Positions 1 to 9,300 of a DNA stretch of 29,799 nt are shown here, in pieces. Under the pieces are notes generated by a model, which saw only the letters and a list, made by a program, of their open reading frames with translations, did not search any database and was not told the DNA's origin. The first letter of the stretch is position 1. Every line of letters starts with the position of its first letter. Both the position numbers and the translations under genes were made by a program. Source of the DNA: Lachnospiraceae bacterium UBA3401 (GTDB lineage: Bacteria; Bacillota; Clostridia; Lachnospirales; Lachnospiraceae); assembly GCA_002358575.1 (NCBI GenBank), contig DEPD01000196.1:1-29799 (forward strand), in the 5' to 3' direction.

Positions 1-5
1 ATCAC

Positions 6-26
6 TTATTTTCCTACAATTCCTTA
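6..26 (-). repeat. Copy 1 of stop-codon-linked GGAAYTGT motif (after era)
   Basis: On the minus strand the era stop codon TAA is the first triplet of TAAGGAATTGTAGGAAAATA. Very similar strings occur at the rtcB stop (27781-27800), at the purH stop (17462-17479), at the leuS stop (24031-24044), and in the leaders of the LeuRS-like gene (23991-24010) and tetR (22878-22893). The function is unknown. The next gene downstream of era lies outside the window. Confidence 0.5.
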
Positions 27-929
27 TTCATTTTCTCCGGGGTTATATCCAAAATTCTTGATAAGAAAATCACTGTCACGCCAATCCTTTTTCACTTTCA
101 CCCAAAGTTGAAGGTTGATATGCTGCTCCAACAAATCTTCAATTTCAGAGCGCGCCATGGAGCCAATCTTTTTGAGCATCTGTCCGCTTTTTCCAATAAT
201 GATTCCCTTATGTGAGTCCCGCTCACAGATAATCGTCGCATTGATATCAACAATTTTTTTGCCGTATTTCATAGATTCGATTGTCACTGCCACACCATGC
301 GGAATCTCTTCATCAATACTGCGCAATACTTTTTCCCGAATAAGCTCTGCCACAATTTGCCGTGTAGGTTGGTCTGTAATTGTGTCCTCATCATAAAATG
401 CAGGACCTTCTGGCAGATATTTCATAATCTGTGTAATCAGAACATCTGTATTATCTTTCTTTAATGCCGACACAGGTACGATTTCCGCAAAGTTAAGTTG
501 TTTTCTGTATATATCTATATATTCGAGAAGTTGTTCTTTTTTTACGGTATCAATCTTGTTAATCACTAAAATAACAGGTGTTTTTACTTTTTTCAGCTCT
601 TCGATAATATGCTGTTCTCCCGCTCCAATATAGTCGGTTGGCTCCACCAGCCACAGAACCACGTCTACTTCCCGTAAACTGTGCTCTGCTACATTTACCA
701 TATAGTCTCCTAGCTTATTTTTTGCCTTGTGAATCCCTGGTGTATCCACAAAGACAATCTGTCCCTCATCAGAAGTATACACAGTTTGTATACGATTTCT
801 TGTGGTCTGTGGTTTCTTGGAGGTGATTGCAATCTTCTGTCCAATCAGACAGTTCATCAGCGTCGATTTTCCCACATTCGGTCTGCCAATCAATGCAACA
901 AACCCTGACTTATGCGTTTCCTTCATCAT
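24..929 (-). CDS. era: GTPase Era
   Basis: Ribosome-associated GTPase needed for 30S assembly and 16S rRNA maturation. The full architecture is visible: G1 P-loop GRPNVGKST near residue 15, G3 DTPGIH, G4 NKID, G5 SALKK, then a C-terminal KH RNA-binding domain with the GIIIGKSGQMLKKIG signature around residue 240. The length of 301 aa is normal for the family. Two adjacent ATGs (929 and 926) follow an AGGAAA ribosome binding site, so the start is uncertain by one codon. It lies 22 bp downstream of the M16C peptidase gene on the same strand and is probably the fifth gene of an operon starting at 6001. In related Clostridia recO usually follows, which would be beyond the left edge. Confidence 0.97.
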   Translation of the reverse strand: MMKETHKSGFVALIGRPNVGKSTLMNCLIGQKIAITSKKPQTTRNRIQTVYTSDEGQIVFVDTPGIHKAKNKLGDYMVNVAEHSLREVDVVLWLVEPTDYIGAGEQHIIEELKKVKTPVILVINKIDTVKKEQLLEYIDIYRKQLNFAEIVPVSALKKDNTDVLITQIMKYLPEGPAFYDEDTITDQPTRQIVAELIREKVLRSIDEEIPHGVAVTIESMKYGKKIVDINATIICERDSHKGIIIGKSGQMLKKIGSMARSEIEDLLEQHINLQLWVKVKKDWRDSDFLIKNFGYNPGENE

Positions 930-951
930 ACCATTTCCTATTCTAATTTTA

Positions 952-3879
952 TTAATGGAATAAATTTTCCACTTTCATAAACAAATCTTTATTTTCCTCA
1001 ATTGACTGACCGTTGCCCACCACGCAGACAGCCTCCTCCGCCATGATCGCATCGAGATAACCTGCCAGTCTTCTAATATCATCTTGGCTGCAAGAAAGTA
1101 CCTCGTCGCGCTCATGTTGTACTTCTGCAAAATCTAGGTTGGTTAAATATGCACCGGAAGAACGGCTTCCCTTGACAGCCGGCGTCATCGGCACATCCAT
1201 ATCGCTGACAGCACCGATAATATACTTTGTCATTGTGCGCTCATCCGCGGTAAATTCTCTTAAATAATCGCTTGTTTTCTCAAAAATGTCAACTGTTTTT
1301 TTCAGGTTTGGATCTCTGTATGACACAAGGTAACTGTCTCCTGTCTTCCCAAAGTTGCACATGCACCCATAGGCACCGCCTTTGACGCGCACATGAATCC
1401 AGAGATAATCATACCGCAGCATCACCTTTAACACACGCAGCGCACCTGTGTACGCATAGTCTGTATTTTTCCTGTAATTTCCAGCTCTGCACACATACTG
1501 AATCTGCGCTGAGGTAGAAAACGCTTCGTTTTTCTTAGCAGTCGAAATTGCAAAAAGTTCCTTTTTCACTGGCACAGTAAAAAGTTTTGCTTTCATTGAA
1601 GGCACGAGGTCTTTTATGCACGCAAATCCTTCCTCGGTGGCAGTGATGTCAACCAACAGATTTTCTGGCCGGAAAATACATTTTGCCAACTCCTCCAACT
1701 TCGCAACCAGCTCTTTTTTGTTGGCATCAAAGTTCTCTGTCAACTGCTCAAGCATACGATAACATGGCAGACCATTCACAAGCTCTGACACTGCTGCTGT
1801 CTCACTAAAGTATGACATTGCCCGCACTGCGGCAAATGTATGCCCAGAGGAGAGCAGATTCGCCTGCATAATCGACTTTAGCTCCTCAAGAATTTCAAGA
1901 ATCCTGCTCTCGTCTGTAAACTTTGAGGCAGTCATAATCTCTGTCATCAGTGCAAAGGCAACCGGCAGTTCATCATACATTGCCTTTGTCTTCACCTCAA
2001 AGGTAAGCTTGTACTCATCAAGCTTCTTTGCATTCACGTAAGTATTCACACTACTCACAATATCCCCTGTATGGATATTAATTTCATTGCAAAGCTCACC
2101 ATAACTGTATTGTTCTGTATCAATATATCCTAGTACATTTTTCAAAATTCCAATATAGGAAAACAACTCCGCAGGAATATTGGCAGCATCAAAGATAAAC
2201 TTAATATAGCCAATTCCATTTGTCTGTATCTCATGAAACAAAATCTTTGTATCCCCAATATTGCGGACTTCATTGACAAAATCCTCTGCTTCTTTTTTCA
2301 TGTCCTCACGCTTTAACATTGGTATCAAAGCAAGTTTCTCTGGTGCTTCCTCCTCTTCCTGGTATGTGCGCAGCGCCTTTGTATCCGCAACAATCTGCGC
2401 AAGTTCCTCCGCAGATAAGCCTGCCTTATATGCGGCAAGTTTCTCTGTCAGTTCTCGCTCTTCCTTTGCGGTAAGACCTTCTTTTGGTGCCACCACCAAA
2501 ATAGATTTGTGCTGATTGTTGATTAAATATTTCTCAATTAGATTTTCAAAATAATTTGTATGAATCTTTTCCTTTAAATCCTTAAAAATACCAATTGCCT
2601 CAATCATATCAAACGGCATGTGGTCATCATACAGCCAAGAATCAAACATTTGCAATCCGTACATCAACCCTTTTGGATAGGAACCAAAATCTGCTTCTCT
2701 GTACCGGAACTCATAATAATTCAAACCTGCAAGCAGAGACTTCTTGTCAATTCCTTCTTTCACAATGCGGGCAAGTTCACTCTCAATTGTCTGAACAAAA
2801 TCATCTTTCTGAGAAGCATTTGCATTTTTTGCCACAATAGAAAAATACGGCTGATAAATCTCATTATTATACACAGAATAAACCTCTGTTCCAATATTTT
2901 TGTGAATCAGCGCAAGTTTTAAAGGAGCCGCAGACGCAGAACACAACGCGTACTCCAAAATCTCCATCGCATAATACAGTTCTTTGTCAAGACTTGTCCC
3001 CACAACTGTATTGTATGAGAGATACGTATTGTCTTCCAAAGACTCGCCCTCCATAATTGGATATTCCTTGTATGCCTCAACCGGCTTTGCAAAAGCCTCC
3101 TGCTGTTTTAACGCTGAGTCTATCTCTAACTTATCAAATCGACTTAGGTAATTCTCATCTATCCATTCCAACTTCTCTGCCATATCCATGTCTCCATAAA
3201 GATAGAGATAGCTGTTTGATGGGTGATAATATCTTCTGTGAAAATCCAAAAATTGCTCATACGTAAGTTCTGGAATCACCTTGGGATCTCCACCAGATTC
3301 CACTCCATACGGCGTATCTGGAAACAAGGAATTAAACACTTCCCTGTCGTGCACTTCATCTGGCGACGAGAAAGCTCCTTTCATCTCATTGTAGACAACA
3401 CCATTCAGTGTGAGCGGACTGTCTATATCCTCCATCTCGTAATGCCAGCCCTCCTGCTGGAAAATCTTCTTTTCTTGATAAATATTAGGATAAAAAACCG
3501 CATCCAGATAGACATGCATCAAATTCTGAAAATCCTTGTCATTACAGCTTGCAACAGGATAGACAGTCTTGTCACTGTATGTCATAGCGTTCAAAAATGT
3601 GTTGAGCGACCCCTTTACAAGCTCTACAAAAGGGTCCTTGACTGGAAAATCCTTGGAACCGCAAAGTACAGTGTGCTCTACAATATGTGGTACACCTGTG
3701 GAATCCGTAGGCGGCGTGCGAAAGCCAATATAAAATACTTTATTTTCCTCCTTATTTTGCAGCAGTGCTACCCTTGCACCTGTCTTTTTGTGCCGCAAAA
3801 GCCAACTCATAGCACCAATATCGTCAATCTGTCTGTTCTCAATCACTTCGTAAGCTGTCAAATCTTCAATTTTTTTCAT
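952..3879 (-). CDS. M16C-family zinc metallopeptidase (PreP/insulinase-like)
   Basis: Large cytosolic oligopeptidase of the pitrilysin superfamily, M16C (presequence protease) type. The inverted zinc motif HxxEH is H65-I-V-E68-H69, within GVPHIVEHTVLCGS. The distal glutamate ligand probably lies in GVVYNEMKGAF about 100 residues later. At 975 aa it has the usual length for two fused M16 halves plus the M16C-associated linker. C-terminal residues of the second half such as YRDPN are present, and no signal peptide is seen. The family degrades short unstructured peptides inside a closed chamber. The start has an AGAAAGGAT ribosome binding site 11 nt upstream of ATG. It lies 22 bp after the 140-aa unknown gene and 22 bp before era. 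This M16C-era order is common in Lachnospiraceae, but a functional link to Era is not established. Confidence 0.93.
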   Translation of the reverse strand: MKKIEDLTAYEVIENRQIDDIGAMSWLLRHKKTGARVALLQNKEENKVFYIGFRTPPTDSTGVPHIVEHTVLCGSKDFPVKDPFVELVKGSLNTFLNAMTYSDKTVYPVASCNDKDFQNLMHVYLDAVFYPNIYQEKKIFQQEGWHYEMEDIDSPLTLNGVVYNEMKGAFSSPDEVHDREVFNSLFPDTPYGVESGGDPKVIPELTYEQFLDFHRRYYHPSNSYLYLYGDMDMAEKLEWIDENYLSRFDKLEIDSALKQQEAFAKPVEAYKEYPIMEGESLEDNTYLSYNTVVGTSLDKELYYAMEILEYALCSASAAPLKLALIHKNIGTEVYSVYNNEIYQPYFSIVAKNANASQKDDFVQTIESELARIVKEGIDKKSLLAGLNYYEFRYREADFGSYPKGLMYGLQMFDSWLYDDHMPFDMIEAIGIFKDLKEKIHTNYFENLIEKYLINNQHKSILVVAPKEGLTAKEERELTEKLAAYKAGLSAEELAQIVADTKALRTYQEEEEAPEKLALIPMLKREDMKKEAEDFVNEVRNIGDTKILFHEIQTNGIGYIKFIFDAANIPAELFSYIGILKNVLGYIDTEQYSYGELCNEINIHTGDIVSSVNTYVNAKKLDEYKLTFEVKTKAMYDELPVAFALMTEIMTASKFTDESRILEILEELKSIMQANLLSSGHTFAAVRAMSYFSETAAVSELVNGLPCYRMLEQLTENFDANKKELVAKLEELAKCIFRPENLLVDITATEEGFACIKDLVPSMKAKLFTVPVKKELFAISTAKKNEAFSTSAQIQYVCRAGNYRKNTDYAYTGALRVLKVMLRYDYLWIHVRVKGGAYGCMCNFGKTGDSYLVSYRDPNLKKTVDIFEKTSDYLREFTADERTMTKYIIGAVSDMDVPMTPAVKGSRSSGAYLTNLDFAEVQHERDEVLSCSQDDIRRLAGYLDAIMAEEAVCVVGNGQSIEENKDLFMKVENLFH

Positions 3880-3901
3880 TTTATAATAATCCTTTCTATA
3901 T

Positions 3902-4324
3902 CTATATGCTCAGTGCTAACAATGCAAGTTTTGAGATAGAAAAATCTTCTATCATCACCTCACTCTGCATTGTCTTGTCGCGATATTCCTTGCAAAACTG
4001 CCCTATCGAACATGCTTTGTGCACCCATTTTTCCTTTATTTTACCACCGAATCCCTTTGCGGAAACCTTGTAGTAGACCCGCACAGTCAATCTTAACTGT
4101 TCAAAAATGCGATAGGAAAACGCGCTCTCCGATATCTCTAAAATATGCTCTGCCATCTTTTTATTTAAGTCTATCTCCCGCGCAATATGTGCGCTGATCA
4201 CGGCCTTAAACTTAAACGGCACATCTTCCTTATCCATCATCTCTGCGTATGTCAGTTCTCTGCCAAAATAAACACAATTCGTATCTTGAATCACATATTT
4301 AAAATCATTATTGTGTATCTCCAT
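3902..4324 (-). CDS. Conserved-looking hypothetical protein, 140 aa
   Basis: I do not recognise this family. I chose ATG 4324 (MEIHNNDFKYV) because GGGAGA sits 6 nt upstream; the longer frame to 4420 would run through the end of the sigma-like gene. The protein is soluble, mixed alpha/beta, without a signal peptide or a membrane segment. It has an acidic first half (ELTYAEMMDKEDVPF), a basic middle (GFGGKIKEKWVHK) and a hydrophobic C-terminus (ISKLALLALSI). The two cysteines in its C-terminal half (KACSIGQFCKEY) are too few for a metal site. The gene starts 10 bp after the sigma-like stop codon, so its ribosome binding site overlaps the upstream gene's end, suggesting translational coupling. 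It could act with the sigma-like protein, but only position supports that. Confidence 0.8.
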   Translation of the reverse strand: MEIHNNDFKYVIQDTNCVYFGRELTYAEMMDKEDVPFKFKAVISAHIAREIDLNKKMAEHILEISESAFSYRIFEQLRLTVRVYYKVSAKGFGGKIKEKWVHKACSIGQFCKEYRDKTMQSEVMIEDFSISKLALLALSI

Positions 4325-4334
4325 GTACGTCTCC

Positions 4335-5072
4335 CTATTGTGCAATATAGTCAATTCGATTTGCAGAAAACTCCATTGCCTCCCGCACTTCCTCCTCAGA
4401 GATGTCAAGTTCCTGCGCAACCTCTCTCACTGTGACTTTCCGAAGAAGACTGTCATACAACTCTCTTGCCTTGTCATTCACATCATTGACCTTGTTCAGC
4501 ACATTCTCGTCAAACTGACGATTATCTGAATCCTCACTGATAAGCTCCTCCATGGCATCCATAATCATTTTACCAATAAAACGCTCTACTTCGTCAACGT
4601 TCTCCACACATTCCAGCATCGTTACGGCTGCGGCAGCAGCAACATTTCCCTCACCAATCAAGTCCTCTACAAGTGCTCCCTGCCCTGCATAAAGTTTGGA
4701 GATCTCTACCACTTGTGGCAAAAAAATTTCTATCAATTTCTCCTGCGCATTTTTGTCACCAGCAAGTGCAGACATCATCGCCGCACGTTTTTCACCATCT
4801 GACACAGGCGGAAGTTCTCTTAGCTCTGTCAAATACATTTCCAAGAAATTAACATCCTCTCCCGAGAGATTTTCCTCCAAATCTCCTGACTCATCAATGC
4901 CAATATGATGATTCCGAAAATAATCCTGAATCAGAGTCATCTGACCCGCATCTAGCTTCCACTGCCCAAACGCCTCCTCAAGTTGCTCATTTGTCAGCAT
5001 GTTTTCCTGAAGCCGCGCAGTGTCTCTCAACTCCTCAAGAACCTGTGCAAAATTTGTATGATTCAACTCCAT
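4335..5072 (-). CDS. Sigma-70-like protein lacking region 4
   Basis: 245-aa protein resembling the N-terminal two thirds of a primary sigma factor. Residues 8-60 form a helical region 1.1-like segment. Residues 74-95 (NFLEMYLTELRELPPVSDGE) match region 1.2. Residues 105-150 (GDKNAQEKLIEIFLPQVV through DLIGEGN) match the core-RNAP-binding regions 2.1-2.2. The aromatic FSTYATWWIRQA stretch of regions 2.3-2.4 is replaced by a diverged FIGKMIMDAMEELI. Residues 195-240 (VNDVNDKARELYDSL, VREVAQELDISEEEVREAM) match region 3. The protein stops there, with no region 4 to contact a -35 element. It might bind core polymerase without normal promoter recognition. The ribosome binding site AAGGGG is 13 nt upstream, a long spacing. 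The gene sits 44 bp after the rhomboid-like gene. Confidence 0.75.
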   Translation of the reverse strand: MELNHTNFAQVLEELRDTARLQENMLTNEQLEEAFGQWKLDAGQMTLIQDYFRNHHIGIDESGDLEENLSGEDVNFLEMYLTELRELPPVSDGEKRAAMMSALAGDKNAQEKLIEIFLPQVVEISKLYAGQGALVEDLIGEGNVAAAAAVTMLECVENVDEVERFIGKMIMDAMEELISEDSDNRQFDENVLNKVNDVNDKARELYDSLLRKVTVREVAQELDISEEEVREAMEFSANRIDYIAQ

Positions 5073-5116
5073 GCCTGCATGATTCCCCTTTCTTATTATG
5101 ATATCTCAAAATCCAT

Positions 5117-6001
5117 TCACTTGACATGTGTATGCGTAAAAAGGTGATCCTGGCAATACTCATAGTTTCCATTACACTTGGAGCAAAAGCGAAATTCCGC
5201 CTCTGGATTGTCTTCGCTGTTCTTTCCACAAATCGCACATTTGTGCTTTGCAACGCTCGCTGGCTTTGCCCGCTTCACTTCCCGATTATAATCGTGTCGT
5301 CTCTTAACCTGCCGCGGCGAAATGCGCATTCCAATTCCACTTCGTGTCATAAAGAAAAATATAACAAAATTTAAAAGAGACGCACCAATAATAATCTTAC
5401 CTACAATATCACTCTGCAAAAATTGGATGCCCAGAAGCACTGCATATGCAATTCCCATCCACTTCACTTTAATGGGAATAATAAACATTAACAATACTTG
5501 CACATCTGGAAATGTCGCCGCAAATCCCAAGAAAATAGACATATTGACAAAATATGTGCTGAAACTGCGTGCCACAAGCAGAAAGTAAGTTCCTGTTCCA
5601 TATAAGATTGTTCTCGCCTCATAGGAGCGGACTCCAGGGATATAGCTGATTCCCATAATCAAAAAGCTTCCCATTATCGTAAAGAGCATTCCCATAAGAA
5701 GATAAACATTGTAATAGAATGTTCCCCATGTGCGCTCAAGATTTGTCCCCACAGAATAATAAAACATTAACATTACAATTGTCAAAAGATCCAGACTCGA
5801 CGGTGGTATAATAATCCATGTGACAAGCCGCCAAATCTGGCCATGCAGTATCAAATATGGATTTAACGTCAGAAAATCCACAATTGCCGGATTTACAAAT
5901 TGCATTGCATATCCCAACACATACCCCAATATCAAGTACAGGGACAGATTAGGTATCGCGTATTTTCCAAACTTCCGCTCCATTTTATTCAGAAAATTCA
6001 T
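5117..6001 (-). CDS. Rhomboid-fold membrane protein with C-terminal zinc ribbon
   Basis: 294 aa from ATG 6001, preferred over the upstream ATG at 6022 because AGGAG lies 7 nt before it. About six hydrophobic segments fill residues 15-215. Rhomboid-superfamily signatures are present: GQIWRLVTWIIIP in the first loop and TNLERTWGTFYYNVYLL in the second membrane segment. However, I find no GxSG serine motif; the equivalent stretch reads VNMSIFLGFAATFP, as in derlin-like or pseudo-rhomboid proteins, so proteolysis is doubtful. A basic linker is followed by a cytosolic zinc ribbon, CAICGKN then CSKCNGNYEYC (ligands CxxC and CxxC plus an extra C/H). First gene of the operon, with a strong promoter at 6046-6074. 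In known pseudo-rhomboids the fold binds membrane clients rather than cutting them; such a role here is inferred. Confidence 0.82.
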   Translation of the reverse strand: MNFLNKMERKFGKYAIPNLSLYLILGYVLGYAMQFVNPAIVDFLTLNPYLILHGQIWRLVTWIIIPPSSLDLLTIVMLMFYYSVGTNLERTWGTFYYNVYLLMGMLFTIMGSFLIMGISYIPGVRSYEARTILYGTGTYFLLVARSFSTYFVNMSIFLGFAATFPDVQVLLMFIIPIKVKWMGIAYAVLLGIQFLQSDIVGKIIIGASLLNFVIFFFMTRSGIGMRISPRQVKRRHDYNREVKRAKPASVAKHKCAICGKNSEDNPEAEFRFCSKCNGNYEYCQDHLFTHTHVK

Positions 6002-6045
6002 TTTTACACTCCTGCCTTTCACCTTTAAAATTCACTTGTCTTTCC

Positions 6046-6074
6046 AGTATATCATTCACAACAAAAAATGTAAA
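6046..6074 (-). promoter_or_regulatory. SigA-type promoter of the rhomboid-era operon
   Basis: On the minus strand, -35 TTTACA (6069-6074) and -10 TATACT (6046-6051) are separated by exactly 17 bp (6052-6068). Each hexamer matches consensus at five of six positions. The distance to the chosen start at 6001 is about 45 nt, leaving a short leader with AGGAG. Confidence 0.8.
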
Positions 6075-6355
6075 CCAATCTAAATTTAACCAATGGAAAA
6101 ATAATACTTTTTTTAGATTTACAGTATTATTTTCGCCAGTTTCTTCATACATATATAACAATTTCTTGTTTGTCCCAAAAAAATTTCGTTAAATTTTTCC
6201 AAAAAAGTATAAAGTTTTCACGAACTTTTAATCAAGTGGTTTATTGCGTTTTGCGTGCCACTGTCGTATAATAGCAGATGTATGTTAAAAAAGTCGAGTT
6301 ATTTTCATTATATATAGTTCCTATATATTTATTTTAGAAAGGCATGGTTATTTAC
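6075..6355. other. Divergent intergenic region, AT-rich
   Basis: About 350 bp separate the divergent starts at 6001 and 6356. Besides the two promoters it holds an 11-bp perfect inverted repeat (AAAATAATACT at 6098-6108, AGTATTATTTT at 6123-6133, 14-nt spacer) and, within the plus-strand leader, a small stem ATATATAG/CTATATAT (6310-6317 and 6321-6328). The rest is poly-A/poly-T-rich with no open frame I would call. Confidence 0.6.
6244..6272 (+). promoter_or_regulatory. Promoter of the activase-family gene
   Basis: A perfect -10 TATAAT lies at 6267-6272 with a weak -35 TTGCGT at 6244-6249 and a 17-bp spacer. The predicted transcript start near 6279 gives a leader of roughly 75 nt before ATG 6356. 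Confidence 0.65.
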
Positions 6356-9300
6356 ATGAATAAAAATAAAAAAGATTTCTATACACTAGGAATTGATATT
6401 GGCTCTACCACGGTAAAGGTTGCCATCTTAGATACAGGACACAACCTGCTCTTCGCTGACTACCAACGTCACTACGCCAATATCCGTGAAACACTCTCTT
6501 CGCTTTTGCAAGACGCATATGCAAAACTTGGTAACTTAACACTTCATCCAATGATAACTGGTTCTGGTGGGCTGACACTTGCCAACCACTTAGGCGTACC
6601 TTTTGTGCAGGAAGTTATCGCTGTATCCACCTCACTGCAAGAACTTGCACCCAAGACAGACGTCGCAATTGAACTTGGTGGAGAAGACGCCAAGATTATT
6701 TATTTTGAAGGCGGCAATGTAGAACAACGCATGAATGGCATCTGCGCCGGTGGTACAGGCTCCTTTATCGACCAGATGGCTTCTCTTATTCAGACAGATG
6801 CCTCTGGCCTAAACGAATATGCAAAAAATTATAAATCGCTCTATACAATTGCGGCGCGCTGCGGCGTGTTCGCCAAAACAGATATTCAGCCCTTGATTAA
6901 TGAAGGCGCAACCAAAGAAGATTTGTCAGCTTCTATTTTTCAGGCGGTGGTCAACCAGACCATCAGCGGACTTGCCTGCGGAAAACCGATCCGCGGTCAT
7001 GTGGCATTTTTGGGCGGACCGTTACATTTTCTCTCCGAATTAAAAACTGCGTTTATTCGTACTTTAAATCTGGACGAAGAACACATTATTGACACTGAAA
7101 ACTCCCATCTTTTTGCTGCTATTGGCTCGGCACTTAATGCCAAAGAAGAAGTCCATTTTTCTATGTCAGAAATGGTAGAGAAACTTTCTTCTGACATCAA
7201 AATGGAATTTGAAGTTGCCCGTATGGAACCTCTGTTCGCAAGTGAAGCAGAATACAACACTTTTCAAGAAAGGCATGGTTCTTACCATGTTAAGAATGCA
7301 AGTTTAAGTGACTATCATGGAAAATGCTTTCTAGGCATTGACGCAGGGTCTACCACCACTAAGATTGCTGTTGTCGCAGAGGACGGAACATTATTGTATT
7401 CATTCTACAGCAATAACAACGGAAGCCCATTAAATACAGCAATCGCTTCTATACAGGAAATCTATCGTCTGTTGCCCGCGGATGCCTCCATTGTCCATTC
7501 CTGCTCTACAGGATATGGCGAGGCGTTGTTCAAAGCGGCTTTTATGCTGGACGAGGGCGAAGTTGAGACTGTGGCGCACTACTATGCCGCTGCCTTTTTC
7601 AATCCTGCTGTAGACTGCATTATTGATATTGGCGGTCAGGATATGAAATGTATTAAGATTAAAAAACAGACGGTAGACTCCGTGCAGCTTAACGAGGCAT
7701 GTTCTTCTGGCTGTGGTTCCTTTATTGAAACCTTTGCAAAATCCTTAAATTACAGTGTACAGGATTTCGCTCAAGCAGCGCTTTTTGCCAAACATCCAAT
7801 TGATCTAGGCACGCGCTGCACTGTATTTATGAACTCTAAAGTAAAGCAGGCCCAAAAGGAAGGCGCTGAAGTCTCTGATATCTCTGCTGGTCTTGCTTAC
7901 TCTGTCATTAAAAATGCCTTGTTCAAAGTTATCAAAGTTTCTGATGCGAGCGAACTTGGCAAAAATATTGTTGTTCAGGGCGGAACGTTCTACAACGATG
8001 CAGTTCTGCGCAGTTTTGAAAAGATTGCAAACTGTGAAGTCATTCGCCCTGATATTGCAGGTATTATGGGCGCATTTGGCGCTGCACTCATCGCAAGAGA
8101 ACGCTATCAATCTTCTTTGGAAAAATCGACCACTATGTTAAGCATCGACCAGATTAATGAACTTGCTTTCACTACTTCGCTGGTAAAATGCAAAGGCTGT
8201 ACTAACTCCTGCCGTCTGACAGTCAACAAATTCTCTGATGGCAGAAATTACATATCCGGCAACCGCTGTGAGCGCGGTCTAGGAAAAACAAAGACAGACA
8301 ATAACATTCCAAATTTATTTTCATACAAACTTGAGCGTCTCTTTTCCTACACACCGCTTTCTGAAAGCGAGGCAGCGCGCGGACGCGTCGGCATTCCAAG
8401 AGTTTTGAACATGTATGAGAACTATCCTTTCTGGTTTACGTTCTTTACAAAGCTAAAGTATCAGGTGGTACTCTCACCGCTGTCAAACAGAAAAATTTAT
8501 GAGATGGGCATTGAGTCCATACCGAGCGAATCCGAGTGCTATCCCGCCAAACTTGCGCATGGTCATGTGGAATGGCTCATAAAACAAAACGTGGACTTTA
8601 TCTTCTATCCCGCGCTGTTTTATGAGCGAAATGAGTTTGACGAGGCGAACAATCACTACAATTGTCCGATTGTCACTTCTTACTCTGAAAATATTAAGAA
8701 CAATGTGGAGGCGATTGGACGCGGCGAAGTTGTATTTAAAAACCCGTTTATGTCCTTCCGCGAGCCATCTTTAATTTTGCAGTCCTTAGAAAAAGAATTT
8801 CCTGATATTCCTGCTGACGAGTTAAAAGAAGCAGTCAATACAGCATGGCAGGAACTAGACAGTGTTCGGAAAGATATGAGCAGAAAAGGCGAGGAGGTTC
8901 TCGCCTACCTTGAGAAAAACCATGTGCGCGGCATTGTGCTTGCCGGTCGCCCCTACCATATTGACCCAGAAATCAATCATGGTATCCCTGAGTTAATCAA
9001 TTCTTATGGAATTGCAGTACTCACAGAAGACGCGATATCACACTTGGCAAAACCAGAGCGCCCGCTAATTGTGTCTGATCAGTGGATGTATCACTCAAGA
9101 CTTTATGCCGCGGCAAGCTATGTCAAAACGCGGGACGACTTAGACTTAATCCAACTGAACTCCTTTGGCTGTGGACTCGATGCTGTTACCACCGACCAAG
9201 TGAACGATATCTTAACTGATTCAGGCAAAATATATACCTGCCTAAAAATTGATGAGGTAAACAATCTTGGTGCGGCACGCATTCGTATTCGCTCCTTACT

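Noticed and set aside
3223..3939. 238-codon open frame on the plus strand opposite the M16C peptidase
   Set aside because: Antisense shadow of a well-supported gene; composition is not protein-like and there is no ribosome binding site.
4335..4420. Longer start of the 140-aa protein at 4420
   Set aside because: It would overlap the last 86 bases of the sigma-like gene and lacks a ribosome binding site, whereas ATG 4324 has GGGAGA at 6 nt.
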